NCBI GenBank assembly: GCA_017417055.1 | Contig: JAFPZX010000129.1 | Location: forward strand, 1 to 61,618 | Reading direction: 5' to 3' | From: Anaerolineaceae bacterium | Lineage (GTDB): Bacteria; Chloroflexota; Anaerolineae; Anaerolineales; Anaerolineaceae | DNA: 61,618 bases | In this document: positions 8,601 to 17,800 of the stretch, piece by piece | Position numbering within the stretch: the stretch's first letter is position 1 | How the letters are laid out: each line of letters starts with the position of its first letter | Position numbers and translations under genes: made by a program | The notes under the pieces: generated by a model | Database searches by the model: none | Told to the model about the DNA's origin: nothing | Seen by the model: only the letters and a program-made list of their open reading frames with translations

Positions 8601-8698
8601 TATAGTAGTTCTCTTAGGTTGCTAATCCCTTTTACAGAACTGCTTACATAAATCTCACTCTGTAAGAAATCAGTTTTGCCACGATAGGTGTCTTATAC

Positions 8699-10402
8699 CT
8701 ACATTCTGCTGGTCAGCAGAGCGTTGGCGGCTTCCCGGAGGGCAGCCATCTTCTGCAGAGAATCGGCTTCGTCGGTTCCCTTGACGGAGAGATACAATTT
8801 CAGTTTCGGTTCGGTGCCGGACGGACGGGCGATCACTTTCGCGCCGCTTTCCGTGCGGAATTCCAACACGTTGGACTTGATCAGACCGGTGTTGTCATTC
8901 TTATAATCAATGCGGCCGGTCACCTTGTCGCCGCCGATTTCAGCAGGCGGGTCATTGCGCAAGGAGTCCATCACCTTACCCATCTGGATCATACCTTCAG
9001 CGCCTTCAAATGCCTTGTTGATCTGTTCGTTGCGGAACCAGCCATACTTGTCATACAGCTTATTGATGGCATCCAGCAGGGTCATCCCCTGAGAAGCGTA
9101 CCAGGCGGCACATTCTACGCACAGCATCACGGCATTGACAGCGTCCTTGTCACGGACGTGCGGGCCGGAGAGGTAACCGTAGCTCTCTTCGAAGCCGAAG
9201 ATGTAGCGTTCCGGATGACCGGCGGATTCCAACAGTGCGATTTGTTCACCGATAAACTTGAAACCGGTGAGCGTGCGGCGCAGTTCCACACCATATTGTT
9301 CCGCGATCGGGGTGACCATATCGGTGGAAACGATAGTCGTCACGGCAACCGGATCCTTCGGCATGGTGCCTTTTTCCGTGCGGTAGCGGCAAATATAATC
9401 CAGAAGCAGAACACCCATTTCATTCCCGGTGATGAGGCGGTAGTCGCCCTTGCCATCCGGGCAGGCAGCGCCCATGCGGTCGCAGTCCGGGTCAGTACCG
9501 ATCATGAGGTCGGCATCTTTTTCACGGACGAGCTTCAAGCCCAGTTCCATCGCTTCACGGATTTCAGGGTTCGGATACGGGCAGGTCGGGAAATGTCCAT
9601 CCGGTTTTTCCTGTTCCGGGACGACGGTGACGTTGGTCACGCCCATCTTGCTCAGCAGCATTTTGACACATTCCAGACCGGCGCCATTCAGCGGGGTATA
9701 GACCAGCTTGAGGTGGGAAACATCATTGCCCGGGCGGAGTGCCAGAACGGCATCAACGAAATCTTCGAGACATTTATCGGGGATAATTTTGATCATTCCC
9801 GCTTCAATGGCTTTGTCATATTCCATTTTCCTGATATCGAAAAACTCATCGGTTTTTTGGCTTGCCGCAAGAACTTTCGCTGCGCCTTCAGGCGGGAACT
9901 GGCAGCCATCAGAACCATAGACTTTGTAGCCGTTATATTTCGACGGATTGTGGCTGGCGGTGATGTTGATACCCGCACCGCATTTGTAATAACGGACTGC
10001 CCAGCTGACAGCCGGAGTTGGAACAAGACGGGGATAGAGATAGGCAGTGATCCCGTTGCCGGCACAGACACAGGCTGCTTCCCGGGCAAACACATCGCTC
10101 TTGATGCGGCTGTCATAGCCAATTGCAACGGAAAGCGGATCACCGGAGGAATGCAGATAGTCGCAAAGCCCCTGTGTTACTTTACGGATAATAAATATGT
10201 TCATGCGGTTTGTTCCCGCACCCAATACACCGCGCAGTCCGCCCGTACCGAAATCCAGATAGGTGTAAAAGCGGTCATAAATCTCTTCCCAATCTTTTTC
10301 CGGATCGAGCGTTTTTAATTCCTCAAGAAGGTCCGGCGCATCTGCAGCATATTGCTCAGCAATATATTCCAGCCATTTGGCAAATACCTCGTTGATATCC
10401 AT
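8699..10402 (-). CDS. pgcA: Phosphoglucomutase/phosphomannomutase (alpha-D-phosphohexomutase)
   Basis: The enzyme interconverts hexose 1- and 6-phosphates, linking glycolysis to cell-wall and storage polysaccharide precursors. All four family motifs are present: the phosphoserine loop ITASHNPSKYNGYK, the Mg-binding loop GTDPDCDRMG, the sugar-binding loop GFEESYGYLSG and the phosphate-binding loop ARPSGTEPKLKLYLSV. The length of about 567 residues fits the PgcA/PGM2-type branch. The ATG at 10402 (MDINEVFAKW) has GGGAG eight bases before it and is preferred over an upstream in-frame ATG at 10462. It is a single-gene transcript ended by the hairpin at 8566. The exact substrate preference is not visible. 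Confidence 0.95.
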   Translation of the reverse strand: MDINEVFAKWLEYIAEQYAADAPDLLEELKTLDPEKDWEEIYDRFYTYLDFGTGGLRGVLGAGTNRMNIFIIRKVTQGLCDYLHSSGDPLSVAIGYDSRIKSDVFAREAACVCAGNGITAYLYPRLVPTPAVSWAVRYYKCGAGINITASHNPSKYNGYKVYGSDGCQFPPEGAAKVLAASQKTDEFFDIRKMEYDKAIEAGMIKIIPDKCLEDFVDAVLALRPGNDVSHLKLVYTPLNGAGLECVKMLLSKMGVTNVTVVPEQEKPDGHFPTCPYPNPEIREAMELGLKLVREKDADLMIGTDPDCDRMGAACPDGKGDYRLITGNEMGVLLLDYICRYRTEKGTMPKDPVAVTTIVSTDMVTPIAEQYGVELRRTLTGFKFIGEQIALLESAGHPERYIFGFEESYGYLSGPHVRDKDAVNAVMLCVECAAWYASQGMTLLDAINKLYDKYGWFRNEQINKAFEGAEGMIQMGKVMDSLRNDPPAEIGGDKVTGRIDYKNDNTGLIKSNVLEFRTESGAKVIARPSGTEPKLKLYLSVKGTDEADSLQKMAALREAANALLTSRM

Positions 10403-10557
10403 GATGAACTCCCTTATTTTTAATGACTTAGTATCATTATACATTGGATTTTTCAGTTTCAAATATGAATTTCAGTGAACTTACAGGATAAAAACAAAAT
10501 TTGCTTCTGTTCAAATTCCCCGCGGCACAATAAATGTCAAAAGCTGGTGTATAATAA

Positions 10558-10599
10558 TTTTTAGTGAATTGTATATCACAGAATTACATTTCACTAAAA
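10558..10599. repeat. 42-bp direct repeat, left copy (brackets the AAA ATPase gene)
   Basis: This copy runs from TTTTTAGTGA to TTTCACTAAAA and matches the copy at 11999-12040 at 36 of 42 positions by eye. The element is itself an imperfect inverted repeat (TTTAGTGAA / TTTCACTAAA). It ends directly at the ribosome-binding site of the gene at 10610. Confidence 0.75.
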
Positions 10600-10609
10600 G
10601 GAGGCGGAA

Positions 10610-11980
10610 ATGTTTATTGGTCGGCAAAAGGAAAAACAACAAATCCAAAATATTCTGGATCAAAACAGCAAAAATGCGATTTTGATTTACGGTAAACGAC
10701 GAGTTGGAAAAAGTTATCTCGTAACAAACATTTTACAGGCATACAACTGCAAAACTATTTATTATGAGTGTATCAATGCCTCGTTAGAAGAAAATCTTAC
10801 TCATTTTGAAAACAGGATCAAGGCTGTTTTTAATAACCGATATCTTCATTTTGAAAGCTTCGAAGATGCGTTTCAATTTCTCGATTCAACCAACGAGAAA
10901 ATCATTATCGTGCTTGATGAATATTCGTATTTAAAAACATCCCGAGAAAAAAAATATGTGGACTCTGTATTCCAGCGGATCATTGACCAAATGAAGGGAA
11001 ATTTGCATCTGATTATTCTTGGCTCCTACGTCAGCATGATGAGAGAACTTCTTGAAGAGGAAAATCCTCTTTTTGGCCGTTTCTCACTGGTCATACACCT
11101 GACCGCTTTTAATTATTTTGATGCTTCACTGTTCTATCATTCAAAATCAATTTACGAAAAACCGGCCTTTTACGCTGTATTTGGAGGAAGTCCATTCGTT
11201 AATTTTGAAATTGATCAGAACAAAGACCTGCGGAGCAATATTATCGGACTGATCTTAAATCCTAACAGCGCTATACGATCTTATCTTGAGCACATTTTAT
11301 TATCTGAGTTATCAAAAATTGGACCGGCAAATATGATACTATCCGCTTTATCAAACGGAAAAAAAAGATATTCAGAAATCGCTGCAAAGGTCAGATCAGA
11401 AACCCCCGGTGCATTGGATAAACAACTGAAAAATTTAATACTGATGGATATTATTTCAAAGAATAATCCCATCAATAAAACGGATGACAGAAAAAAAACC
11501 TTTTATTCCATCTCAGATAATCTCGTACGTTTCTATTACTCTTACATTTTTTCAAATAGAGACATTATCCGCACAATTGGAGAAACAGCATTTTATGATT
11601 TGATGATCCAGCCGACACTGGAAACTTTTATCAGTTATCGCTTCGAAGAGATCGCAAGAGAATATTTCCAAATCATGGTTCAAGATGGAAAAATCAATAA
11701 CGTATATAATATCGGTACTTATTGGTATGACAATCCTTCAGAACGAAAAAACGGTGAATTTGACTGTGTATTGAAACATCGAGACAGCTATTCTTTCTAT
11801 GAAGTAAAATATCATAAAGAACCGATCACCCGGGAACTGTGTGCAAAAGAGGAATCCGAAGTCCGCCATTTGGCAGGCAGCATGAATATTGAAAAAATCG
11901 GATTTATATCTATATCCGGTTATTCATTTTCTTCAGATAAATACGATTTAATCGATGGAGTCAAGCTGTATCACTTTTAG
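10610..11980 (+). CDS. AAA_14/DUF234-type ATPase fused to a PD-(D/E)XK-like domain
   Basis: The protein begins with MFIGRQKEKQQIQNIL and a P-loop (YGKRRVGKSYL, residues 27-37). A Walker B strand follows (KIIIVLDEYSYL, about 98-108). A winged helix lies near 245-300 (KKRYSEIAAKVRSETPGALDKQLKNLILMDII). The C-terminal DUF234 part contains a nuclease-like core (GEFDCVLKHRDSYSFYEVKYHKEP), with D and ExK placed as in PD-(D/E)XK enzymes. These archaeal/bacterial ATPases are widespread and often multicopy, with no proven function. The start has a strong AGGAGG site. The gene is bracketed by 42-bp direct repeats, which suggests a mobile or self-regulated unit. Local base composition is more AT-rich than the neighbouring pgm gene. 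Confidence 0.88.
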   Translation: MFIGRQKEKQQIQNILDQNSKNAILIYGKRRVGKSYLVTNILQAYNCKTIYYECINASLEENLTHFENRIKAVFNNRYLHFESFEDAFQFLDSTNEKIIIVLDEYSYLKTSREKKYVDSVFQRIIDQMKGNLHLIILGSYVSMMRELLEEENPLFGRFSLVIHLTAFNYFDASLFYHSKSIYEKPAFYAVFGGSPFVNFEIDQNKDLRSNIIGLILNPNSAIRSYLEHILLSELSKIGPANMILSALSNGKKRYSEIAAKVRSETPGALDKQLKNLILMDIISKNNPINKTDDRKKTFYSISDNLVRFYYSYIFSNRDIIRTIGETAFYDLMIQPTLETFISYRFEEIAREYFQIMVQDGKINNVYNIGTYWYDNPSERKNGEFDCVLKHRDSYSFYEVKYHKEPITRELCAKEESEVRHLAGSMNIEKIGFISISGYSFSSDKYDLIDGVKLYHF

Positions 11981-11998
11981 TAAATACAGGTAATCACT

Positions 11999-12040
11999 TT
12001 TTTAGTGATTTAGATTTCACAGAATCACTTTTCACTAAAA
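11999..12040. repeat. 42-bp direct repeat, right copy
   Basis: This is the partner of the repeat at 10558. It shares TTTTTAGTGA, CACAGAAT and TTTCACTAAAA. Just upstream, AATCACT / AGTGATT forms an additional hairpin (about 11992-12010), and the gene's last codons contain the related TCACTTTTAGT. Confidence 0.75.
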
Positions 12041-12103
12041 TTTACGCTTTGCATCAGCTTTGAATGATGCATCAAAGGAGCGATACTTTTCTCAAGGCAG
12101 GTT

Positions 12104-12955
12104 CTACTCCTTCAAGACAACAAGCAGGACAGAAGCAAAGATGAGCACCATACCAATGAGCTGAACTGCACCGAATTGTTCACGGTAAAGAATAGCACCG
12201 AAAAGCGCACCGAATACGGACTCCAGCCCCATGATAATAGAGGCTTCCGTCTCGCCGGTGTTCTTTTGCCCAAATGACTGCATGAGGAAAGCGATTCCCA
12301 GCACCAGAATGGCAGAAGCCAGAGCATACGGCCAGCTGGAGGAAATTCCGGTAAGATCATGATGACCTAACGTCAGCCAGACGATCACCTGTAAAATCGC
12401 GGCAGTCAGGAATTCCCCCGCGGTGAAGGAAACGGGATCGCATAGTGCCACAGCCTTATCAACACAGAGAATTTGCAGCGCCCAGAAAATCGACCCGATA
12501 AAAACGATCACATCTCCTTTTGAAATCCGTTCCAGACCATTCCCACCGGTTGTGATGAGGTAAAGACCGGCCAGTGAAATCAGCGCGGCCAGATAGTGAT
12601 GTGCTTTTACCTTGCGGCGCAGAAACAGCCCGCTCATGAAAGGTACAAGGACAATATAAATCGCGGTGATAAAGCTCGCGTTGCCGATGGAGGCTGTTTT
12701 CATCCCGATCTGCTGCATATTGCCCGCGACTGCCATCACTGCACCGGAGAGAATCGTATATTTCAGTCCCTCCCCTTTGGGATATCTGAAACGCGCAACA
12801 AATGCCAGGAACAGCGCCGCAAGAACATACCGCAGAAAATTGAATGTTAATGGGGCTGTAGTTTCATTCCCGACTTTTTGAAAATAATAGCCGAGCCCCC
12901 AGATCATTGAGGCGATGAATAAAACAAAATCGGCAAAGTATCTCTTTGACTTCAT
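12104..12955 (-). CDS. EamA/DMT-superfamily transporter
   Basis: This is an integral membrane exporter of the drug/metabolite transporter type. The 283 residues contain about ten hydrophobic helices in two five-helix EamA repeats. The first repeat begins FADFVLFIASMIWGLGYYFQK and the second GDVIVFIGSIFWALQILC. The family signature near the end of repeat two is visible (ASIIMGLESVFGALFGAILYRE). The substrate cannot be read from sequence; relatives export amino acids, nucleobases or metabolites. An AGGAAG site lies upstream of the ATG. It is transcribed alone, convergent with the ATPase gene. Confidence 0.9.
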   Translation of the reverse strand: MKSKRYFADFVLFIASMIWGLGYYFQKVGNETTAPLTFNFLRYVLAALFLAFVARFRYPKGEGLKYTILSGAVMAVAGNMQQIGMKTASIGNASFITAIYIVLVPFMSGLFLRRKVKAHHYLAALISLAGLYLITTGGNGLERISKGDVIVFIGSIFWALQILCVDKAVALCDPVSFTAGEFLTAAILQVIVWLTLGHHDLTGISSSWPYALASAILVLGIAFLMQSFGQKNTGETEASIIMGLESVFGALFGAILYREQFGAVQLIGMVLIFASVLLVVLKE

Positions 12956-13051
12956 TGGCGGATCTCATTCTTCCTGATAAATGTCAGGTGAAAATTATAA
13001 CCTTTATCACATTAAACTTTTAGAAAAAGGTACGATTCAGAACAAAGTACA

Positions 13052-13082
13052 TGGGGACTGTCCCTTTATGGGACTGTACCCA
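13052..13082. repeat. Dispersed palindromic repeat, copy 3
   Basis: GGGGACTGTCCC, TTTAT, GGGACTGTACCC. It is followed 20 bp later by copy 4, so the 270-bp intergenic region before the FAD-protein gene holds two copies and nothing else recognisable. Confidence 0.8.
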
Positions 13083-13102
13083 CTGCTAAAATCACATCGA
13101 AA

Positions 13103-13131
13103 CGGGGACAGTCCTATAAAAGGACAATCCC
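13103..13131. repeat. Dispersed palindromic repeat, copy 4
   Basis: CGGGGACAGTCC, TATAAA, AGGACAATCCC. This is a slightly decayed member of the same family. The promoter of the long downstream gene series must lie close to this element. Confidence 0.75.
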
Positions 13132-13228
13132 AGGCGAATTGCAAAAGTTGCTCATTTCATATTTTTAAGCTATGCCGTTCGCTGATTTTGAGTTATGATA
13201 TAAGTAGGTATATAGGAGATTGATTTAA

Positions 13229-14062
13229 ATGGCGATTGAAAGAACAGCTGCACAGAAATTACAGGAAGTATCCGCACTGCTTGCCGTGCCGAACAGCCGG
13301 ATCACTGCCGGCGGAACCACCTTCCCGCAAGATCCAGAAGAAGAACTGCATCTTGTGGATATCAGCGCATTGGAAGGGCTTGACAGCATCAAACAAAAAG
13401 GCAGCCGCATCGAAATCGGACCGCTGGTGACATTAAAGACACTGGCAGGAAACAAACTGATCCAGACCCTTGTCCCCGCTCTTGCAGAAGCGGCCGCGAA
13501 CGCGGGAACGGAAGAAATACGCGGCAGCGGCACACTTGGCGGCAATCTTGCTCACCCTCACCCCGGGGACACAGCCGCCGCACTCCTCGCAAGCGGAGCC
13601 AAGCTCACTATTAAAACAGACAGCGATTACAGAGAACTCCTTATCGACAGGTTTTGGGACAAGGACGGGAAAAACGATCTGGAATATGACGAATGGATCA
13701 CCCGCATTACCGTACAAATTCCCAAAGGACCGTTCAGCGGCGCGGCCTTTAGCAAATACGGCCGTTGGGAACAGCCAGCCGAACCAAACATAGCCGCGGC
13801 GGTTCAGCTGACCCTGGATGCAAACAATAAAATAACATCCATCCGCGGTGGACTGCGTCTCGGATCAGCCCTTATCCAGCGGATGTTCCCGCTCGAAAAA
13901 GCACTGAAAAATCAGACCCCAACAGAAGAAAGCATCAGCAAAGCAGTCCGCGCAATGGTTCCCACCGCACAGAATTATATTGACGCAGATATCATTACCC
14001 AAAGTCTCACCCACATCATAAACCGCGCAGCAGACATGGCGCAGGAAAGGCGGGCACTCTGA
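13229..14062 (+). CDS. Orphan FAD-binding subunit of molybdopterin-dehydrogenase type (CoxM/XdhB-like)
   Basis: The 277-residue protein has the FAD_binding_5 layout: ITAGGTTF replaces the usual AGGT(D/N)L loop, and IRGSGTLGGNLAHPHPGDTAAALLASGAKL is the second flavin loop (about residues 95-125). A CO_deh_flav_C-like domain follows from about 170 (FSKYGRWEQPAEPNIAAAVQLTL, IRGGLRLGSALIQRMFPLEKAL). In carbon monoxide or xanthine dehydrogenases this subunit passes electrons between a [2Fe-2S] subunit and FAD. Neither the molybdopterin nor the iron-sulfur subunit is nearby. The gene instead starts a series with a phosphoesterase and an atypical kinase, so its role here is unknown. AGGAG lies ten bases before the ATG. 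Its stop overlaps the next start (CTGA). Confidence 0.8.
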   Translation: MAIERTAAQKLQEVSALLAVPNSRITAGGTTFPQDPEEELHLVDISALEGLDSIKQKGSRIEIGPLVTLKTLAGNKLIQTLVPALAEAAANAGTEEIRGSGTLGGNLAHPHPGDTAAALLASGAKLTIKTDSDYRELLIDRFWDKDGKNDLEYDEWITRITVQIPKGPFSGAAFSKYGRWEQPAEPNIAAAVQLTLDANNKITSIRGGLRLGSALIQRMFPLEKALKNQTPTEESISKAVRAMVPTAQNYIDADIITQSLTHIINRAADMAQERRAL

Positions 14063-14850
14063 AGCACCGTCACCTCGTCATCTCCGATTTACACGAAAAC
14101 TGCGGAGCCCTCAACCGCTTTATTCGTATTGCCCAAAACACACCCGGTAGTTTTGATGATATCTGGCTGCTTGGTGATCTCTTCGGGCACTCGGATGACG
14201 CTACCGGTGAAGAAGAGCTGACACAGCCGGTTCTGAACGCCTTTCAGATTCTTGAAAAATACAAAGGCCCCGCAGTTCGCGGCAATTGGGAGCACTGGCT
14301 CATCCATCCCGAACATGACGCCCGCAGCAAATACCAGGCGAAATACACAGATCAGCTTGTCCAACGGAGAGAACTCCTTTCACAAAGAGGAAACAGAACC
14401 TTGCTGGATTGGATCGCACGCGACACCATCCGCATCCTTCCCGAAATCGGGACCCCTGAATTCACCATGTTTCACGGCTGCTCATATCCCTGCCACCGCA
14501 ACAGTGACTACCAGCCCCACCCCTGTGAATGTTACCTGTTCCCGCGGGATTTGAACATTGTCACCCGCGGCCTGTTCGGGAACCCGGAAAATCTCAAAAC
14601 GCCCCATTTCCTCTTCGGGCACACCCACACCCCCGGTTTCTTCACCTATTCAGTCACCAGCATGAAGAACATGTGGCAATTCTTCACCCCCGACATGCAG
14701 GGACGCGCAATCCGATACGGAGACCCCCGACAGCGTTTCGGCATCAACCCCGGCAGCGCAGGCATCAAAACAGGACGATTTCCACGCACCGCAATCCTGC
14801 TGGACACCTATCAAAAGACCTTCACCTATCTCGTCGACACGGAGGATTAG
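14059..14850 (+). CDS. Calcineurin-like metallophosphoesterase with a probable CTG start
   Basis: All metallophosphatase signatures are present in order: VISDLHEN (D-x-H), WLLGDLFGHS (GD), VRGNWEHWL (GN), MFHGCSYPC (H) and FLFGHTHTPGFF (GHxH). The reading frame has no ATG, GTG or TTG before residue VISDLHEN. The only plausible start is CTG at 14059, giving M-K-H-R-H-L-V-I-S-D-L-H. It has AGGAAAGG eight bases upstream and overlaps the preceding stop as CTGA. Downstream in-frame starts (for example TTG at 14401) would delete the active site. The protein of about 263 residues resembles YfcE-like phosphodiesterases/phosphatases. It sits directly upstream of an atypical kinase gene (three bases apart), so a kinase-phosphatase pairing is suggested. 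Confidence 0.85.
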   Translation: MKHRHLVISDLHENCGALNRFIRIAQNTPGSFDDIWLLGDLFGHSDDATGEEELTQPVLNAFQILEKYKGPAVRGNWEHWLIHPEHDARSKYQAKYTDQLVQRRELLSQRGNRTLLDWIARDTIRILPEIGTPEFTMFHGCSYPCHRNSDYQPHPCECYLFPRDLNIVTRGLFGNPENLKTPHFLFGHTHTPGFFTYSVTSMKNMWQFFTPDMQGRAIRYGDPRQRFGINPGSAGIKTGRFPRTAILLDTYQKTFTYLVDTED

Positions 14851-14853
14851 ACC

Positions 14854-17800
14854 ATGGATCAACACTACTACGACCAAATGATAAACACCATCACAAGCGT
14901 CAATGACAGAACCAAAACCATTCCGCTCAAATACACAGGCCTCAATAAAAAAGGCGGATCCACCCTTGCCTATGAATTCGAAAACCCCGAAACCCACGAA
15001 CGCTACTTTCTGAAGATCACCCCCAACGAAGATAACGGAGGCGGAGAACTTCGCGTCCTCCCCAAAGTCAACCAGCTCTTCAAAAATGAAGTTCTCACAG
15101 AACCCGACGCCATCAAACGTCTCGGATATATCCCCGTTCCCACCATCATTACCGATGATCCCGCTAAATTCAACAGCGAATTTTCCCAACTCTTCAAACC
15201 CGAAGAAAACCTCATCCAGCTGCAGACCGCCGCCCCCGGAGAACACGCAGAACGCGAACTTCCCGAATCCATCACGGACAGACTCTCCATCCTCCTCCCC
15301 TTCGCTAAACTCCTCCGTACCTGCGCCAAAAACAAAATCGCCTATGTCGATATCAAACCCCTCGAGCATCTCTTCTGGATCAAGCAGGCCGGGCAGGTCC
15401 GGATCACGCTCATCGACTGGGGCATTGCCCGGGCAAACGCCGAACCCGCACTGCTTGCCGATGACATCCGGAAATTCTGCCTGATGATGCCCGAAGTCAT
15501 TTACGGAAAGAAAATGGCCGATCTCCAGTATCGCGGAAAGCTGACCTATCCGATCCAGACAGAAAATCGCACCGCACTCACGCCCCTGCTTTCCACCTTC
15601 ACCTTCAACAGTGAACTGCCGCCCCTTTCCTCCGAATACGCAGCCCTCATCAGCGACTTACTCACCGGATCGCTCAACGAACTCCGCGTTCAAAACCGCT
15701 GCGTTTCTATCTGGGACGCCATCATCACCGCACTCGACCAGGCACGTCTGGCGACGCAGAACGCCAGCGCTGATGCACAGGAAAACACCGCCGCACTCAA
15801 AGAACGAGCCCAAGCCGCCCTCAAACAAAACACCCCTCGTGACCTCGCCGCCGCACTCCCCATGCGTCAGATGACCCTCAGCGGACATCCCGGCTGGATC
15901 ACAGCAGCACTCCGCTTTACCCAGGCATGGTATGGCCGTGTCGACCTCATTCCCCATATCGAATTCGATCTCACCGTCAAAGCCGTCGCCGCCGGAGACA
16001 TTCCCGGAGCAGAGAATTCATATGGGCGTCTTCTGGAAATCATCAAAAACAAACTTGCACAGGGACAGACGCAGCCCGAGCTCCGTGAACATATCGGCGT
16101 TTACCTGGAGACCATCAGACAGGCGCTGCAGGCATGGAGTTACATGGACCGGTATGAGAAAAAACAGCTCACCGACGCACAATTCCTGCAGGAGCTCAGC
16201 ACATCCACACTGCGCGTAAGCGACCCCATCCTTTCCGATGTCTATTACAGCATCAAAGAAGGAAAAAACGAAGCATCCATCCCCGCCCCCAACCGCATCG
16301 ACCAACCCCAAAGCCCCGCCGCTCAAACTGTGAACCGCAGCACGGAAAAAGAACAGGTCACCCCCCAAAAAACGCCCCATCAGAAAACAGACAAACCCAA
16401 AGAACAAAAGGCACAACAGCCCATCGAACCCAAACCGGACACCACTGAAAAAAGCAGCGATCCGCTCATCGACAACGTCATTAAAACCGCCAACGCACTC
16501 AGACTCGAAGCCGACCGCACCGAGAACTTCAACATGCTGCGGCCCACCGGGTTCTTCCAGCGCCTCAATGACCTCTGCATGAACAACCGCAGCGCATTTG
16601 AGAATCGGGAAGTGCGGAAGGCGACAGACCCCCTCCTGGCCTCCATCATCGACAGGATCGACCTGTGGAGCCAGAACATCCGCCCCGAGAAATACTTCGT
16701 CACCCAGGAAGCCGTCGACTCCATCGACTGGATCCAACTCGTTTCTCCCATCGTTTATACCGCCCCGATCTTTTATGAAGCCCGGGAGACCGTACTCGGA
16801 GCAGTCGTCAAGAGCCGTCTCAGCGAGATTTTCCAGTCCATTTACTATTCCCTCGCCAAAGAACAGACCGCCGGCGAGCCTCCCGAGATCCTGCAGAAAG
16901 TGGGACAAATCAAGATCCTGCGCAAGCGTCTCGACATGGAAAACCTCAACTACATCCGTTCCCTCATCGACCGCGGAGAATTTGAAGCCGCCAACCAGGT
17001 CATCAACCTCCACTATTCCGAATCACCCTATACCTTCGACCAGCTCAACAACGAAATCAGCATGAAGCGGAAAGAACAAGCCGACCAGAAGACCCTTTCC
17101 ATCATTGATTCCGTCCTCAATGACCTCAGCTCCAACGATACCAAACTCCAAACAGCCCGGCACCTGAACAGCCCCAAATCCGCAGCCATGGTTTCCGACC
17201 GCTTCTTCACCTTCAAGAACCGCGGAACCCAGCTGTTTGATTTACAGGATGAATTGTCAAGGACGAAAAACGCGATCCAGGAACAGAAGAAGACCATCCG
17301 TTCCATGCGCATTCTTTCCATTGGGGCACTCCTCGCCGCAATAATCACCGCGGTAATCGCCGCCCTTCTGCTCCTTTCCACCAACAACAGGAACAACCAG
17401 CTCCAATCCAGCCTGAACATCATCGGAACCTCCGCCGCGCAATACCAAACAGAGAACAACACGCTCCTGCAATCCATCGCGCTCACGGCAGCGGTTCAGC
17501 CCCAATTTCCTACCCCCGTTCCCACTGTTATTCCCACACCCACGATGATCCCGACACTTGCCCCGATAACGGCTGAGGAAAATGTGGAAGAGATTATCAT
17601 GAGAGAACCCACCGCTATCCCCACGCAGACGATGTCTCCGGCGGATCAGCGTCTTGAAAGTCTCATCGGGAAGAATGCCACATTGACACTCAGCCCAACA
17701 ATACAACTCTACAGCACCAGCGCACTCACAACCCAACTCGGAACCGTATTTTCCTATACTAACCCCATCACAGGCCGCGTCGTCTCCTATGATGACCGCA

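Noticed and set aside
9158-10318. Long plus-strand ORF antisense to phosphoglucomutase
   Set aside because: It is a shadow of the conserved GC-rich minus-strand gene, with no domain and no ribosome-binding site.
12981-13223. Plus-strand ORF before the FAD-protein gene
   Set aside because: It consists largely of two dispersed palindromes read through; no family and no ribosome-binding site.
16018-17013. Minus-strand ORF of 331 codons within the kinase gene
   Set aside because: Low-complexity Gly/Asp/Phe-rich translation typical of antisense GC-rich code; the kinase reading frame is supported by motifs.
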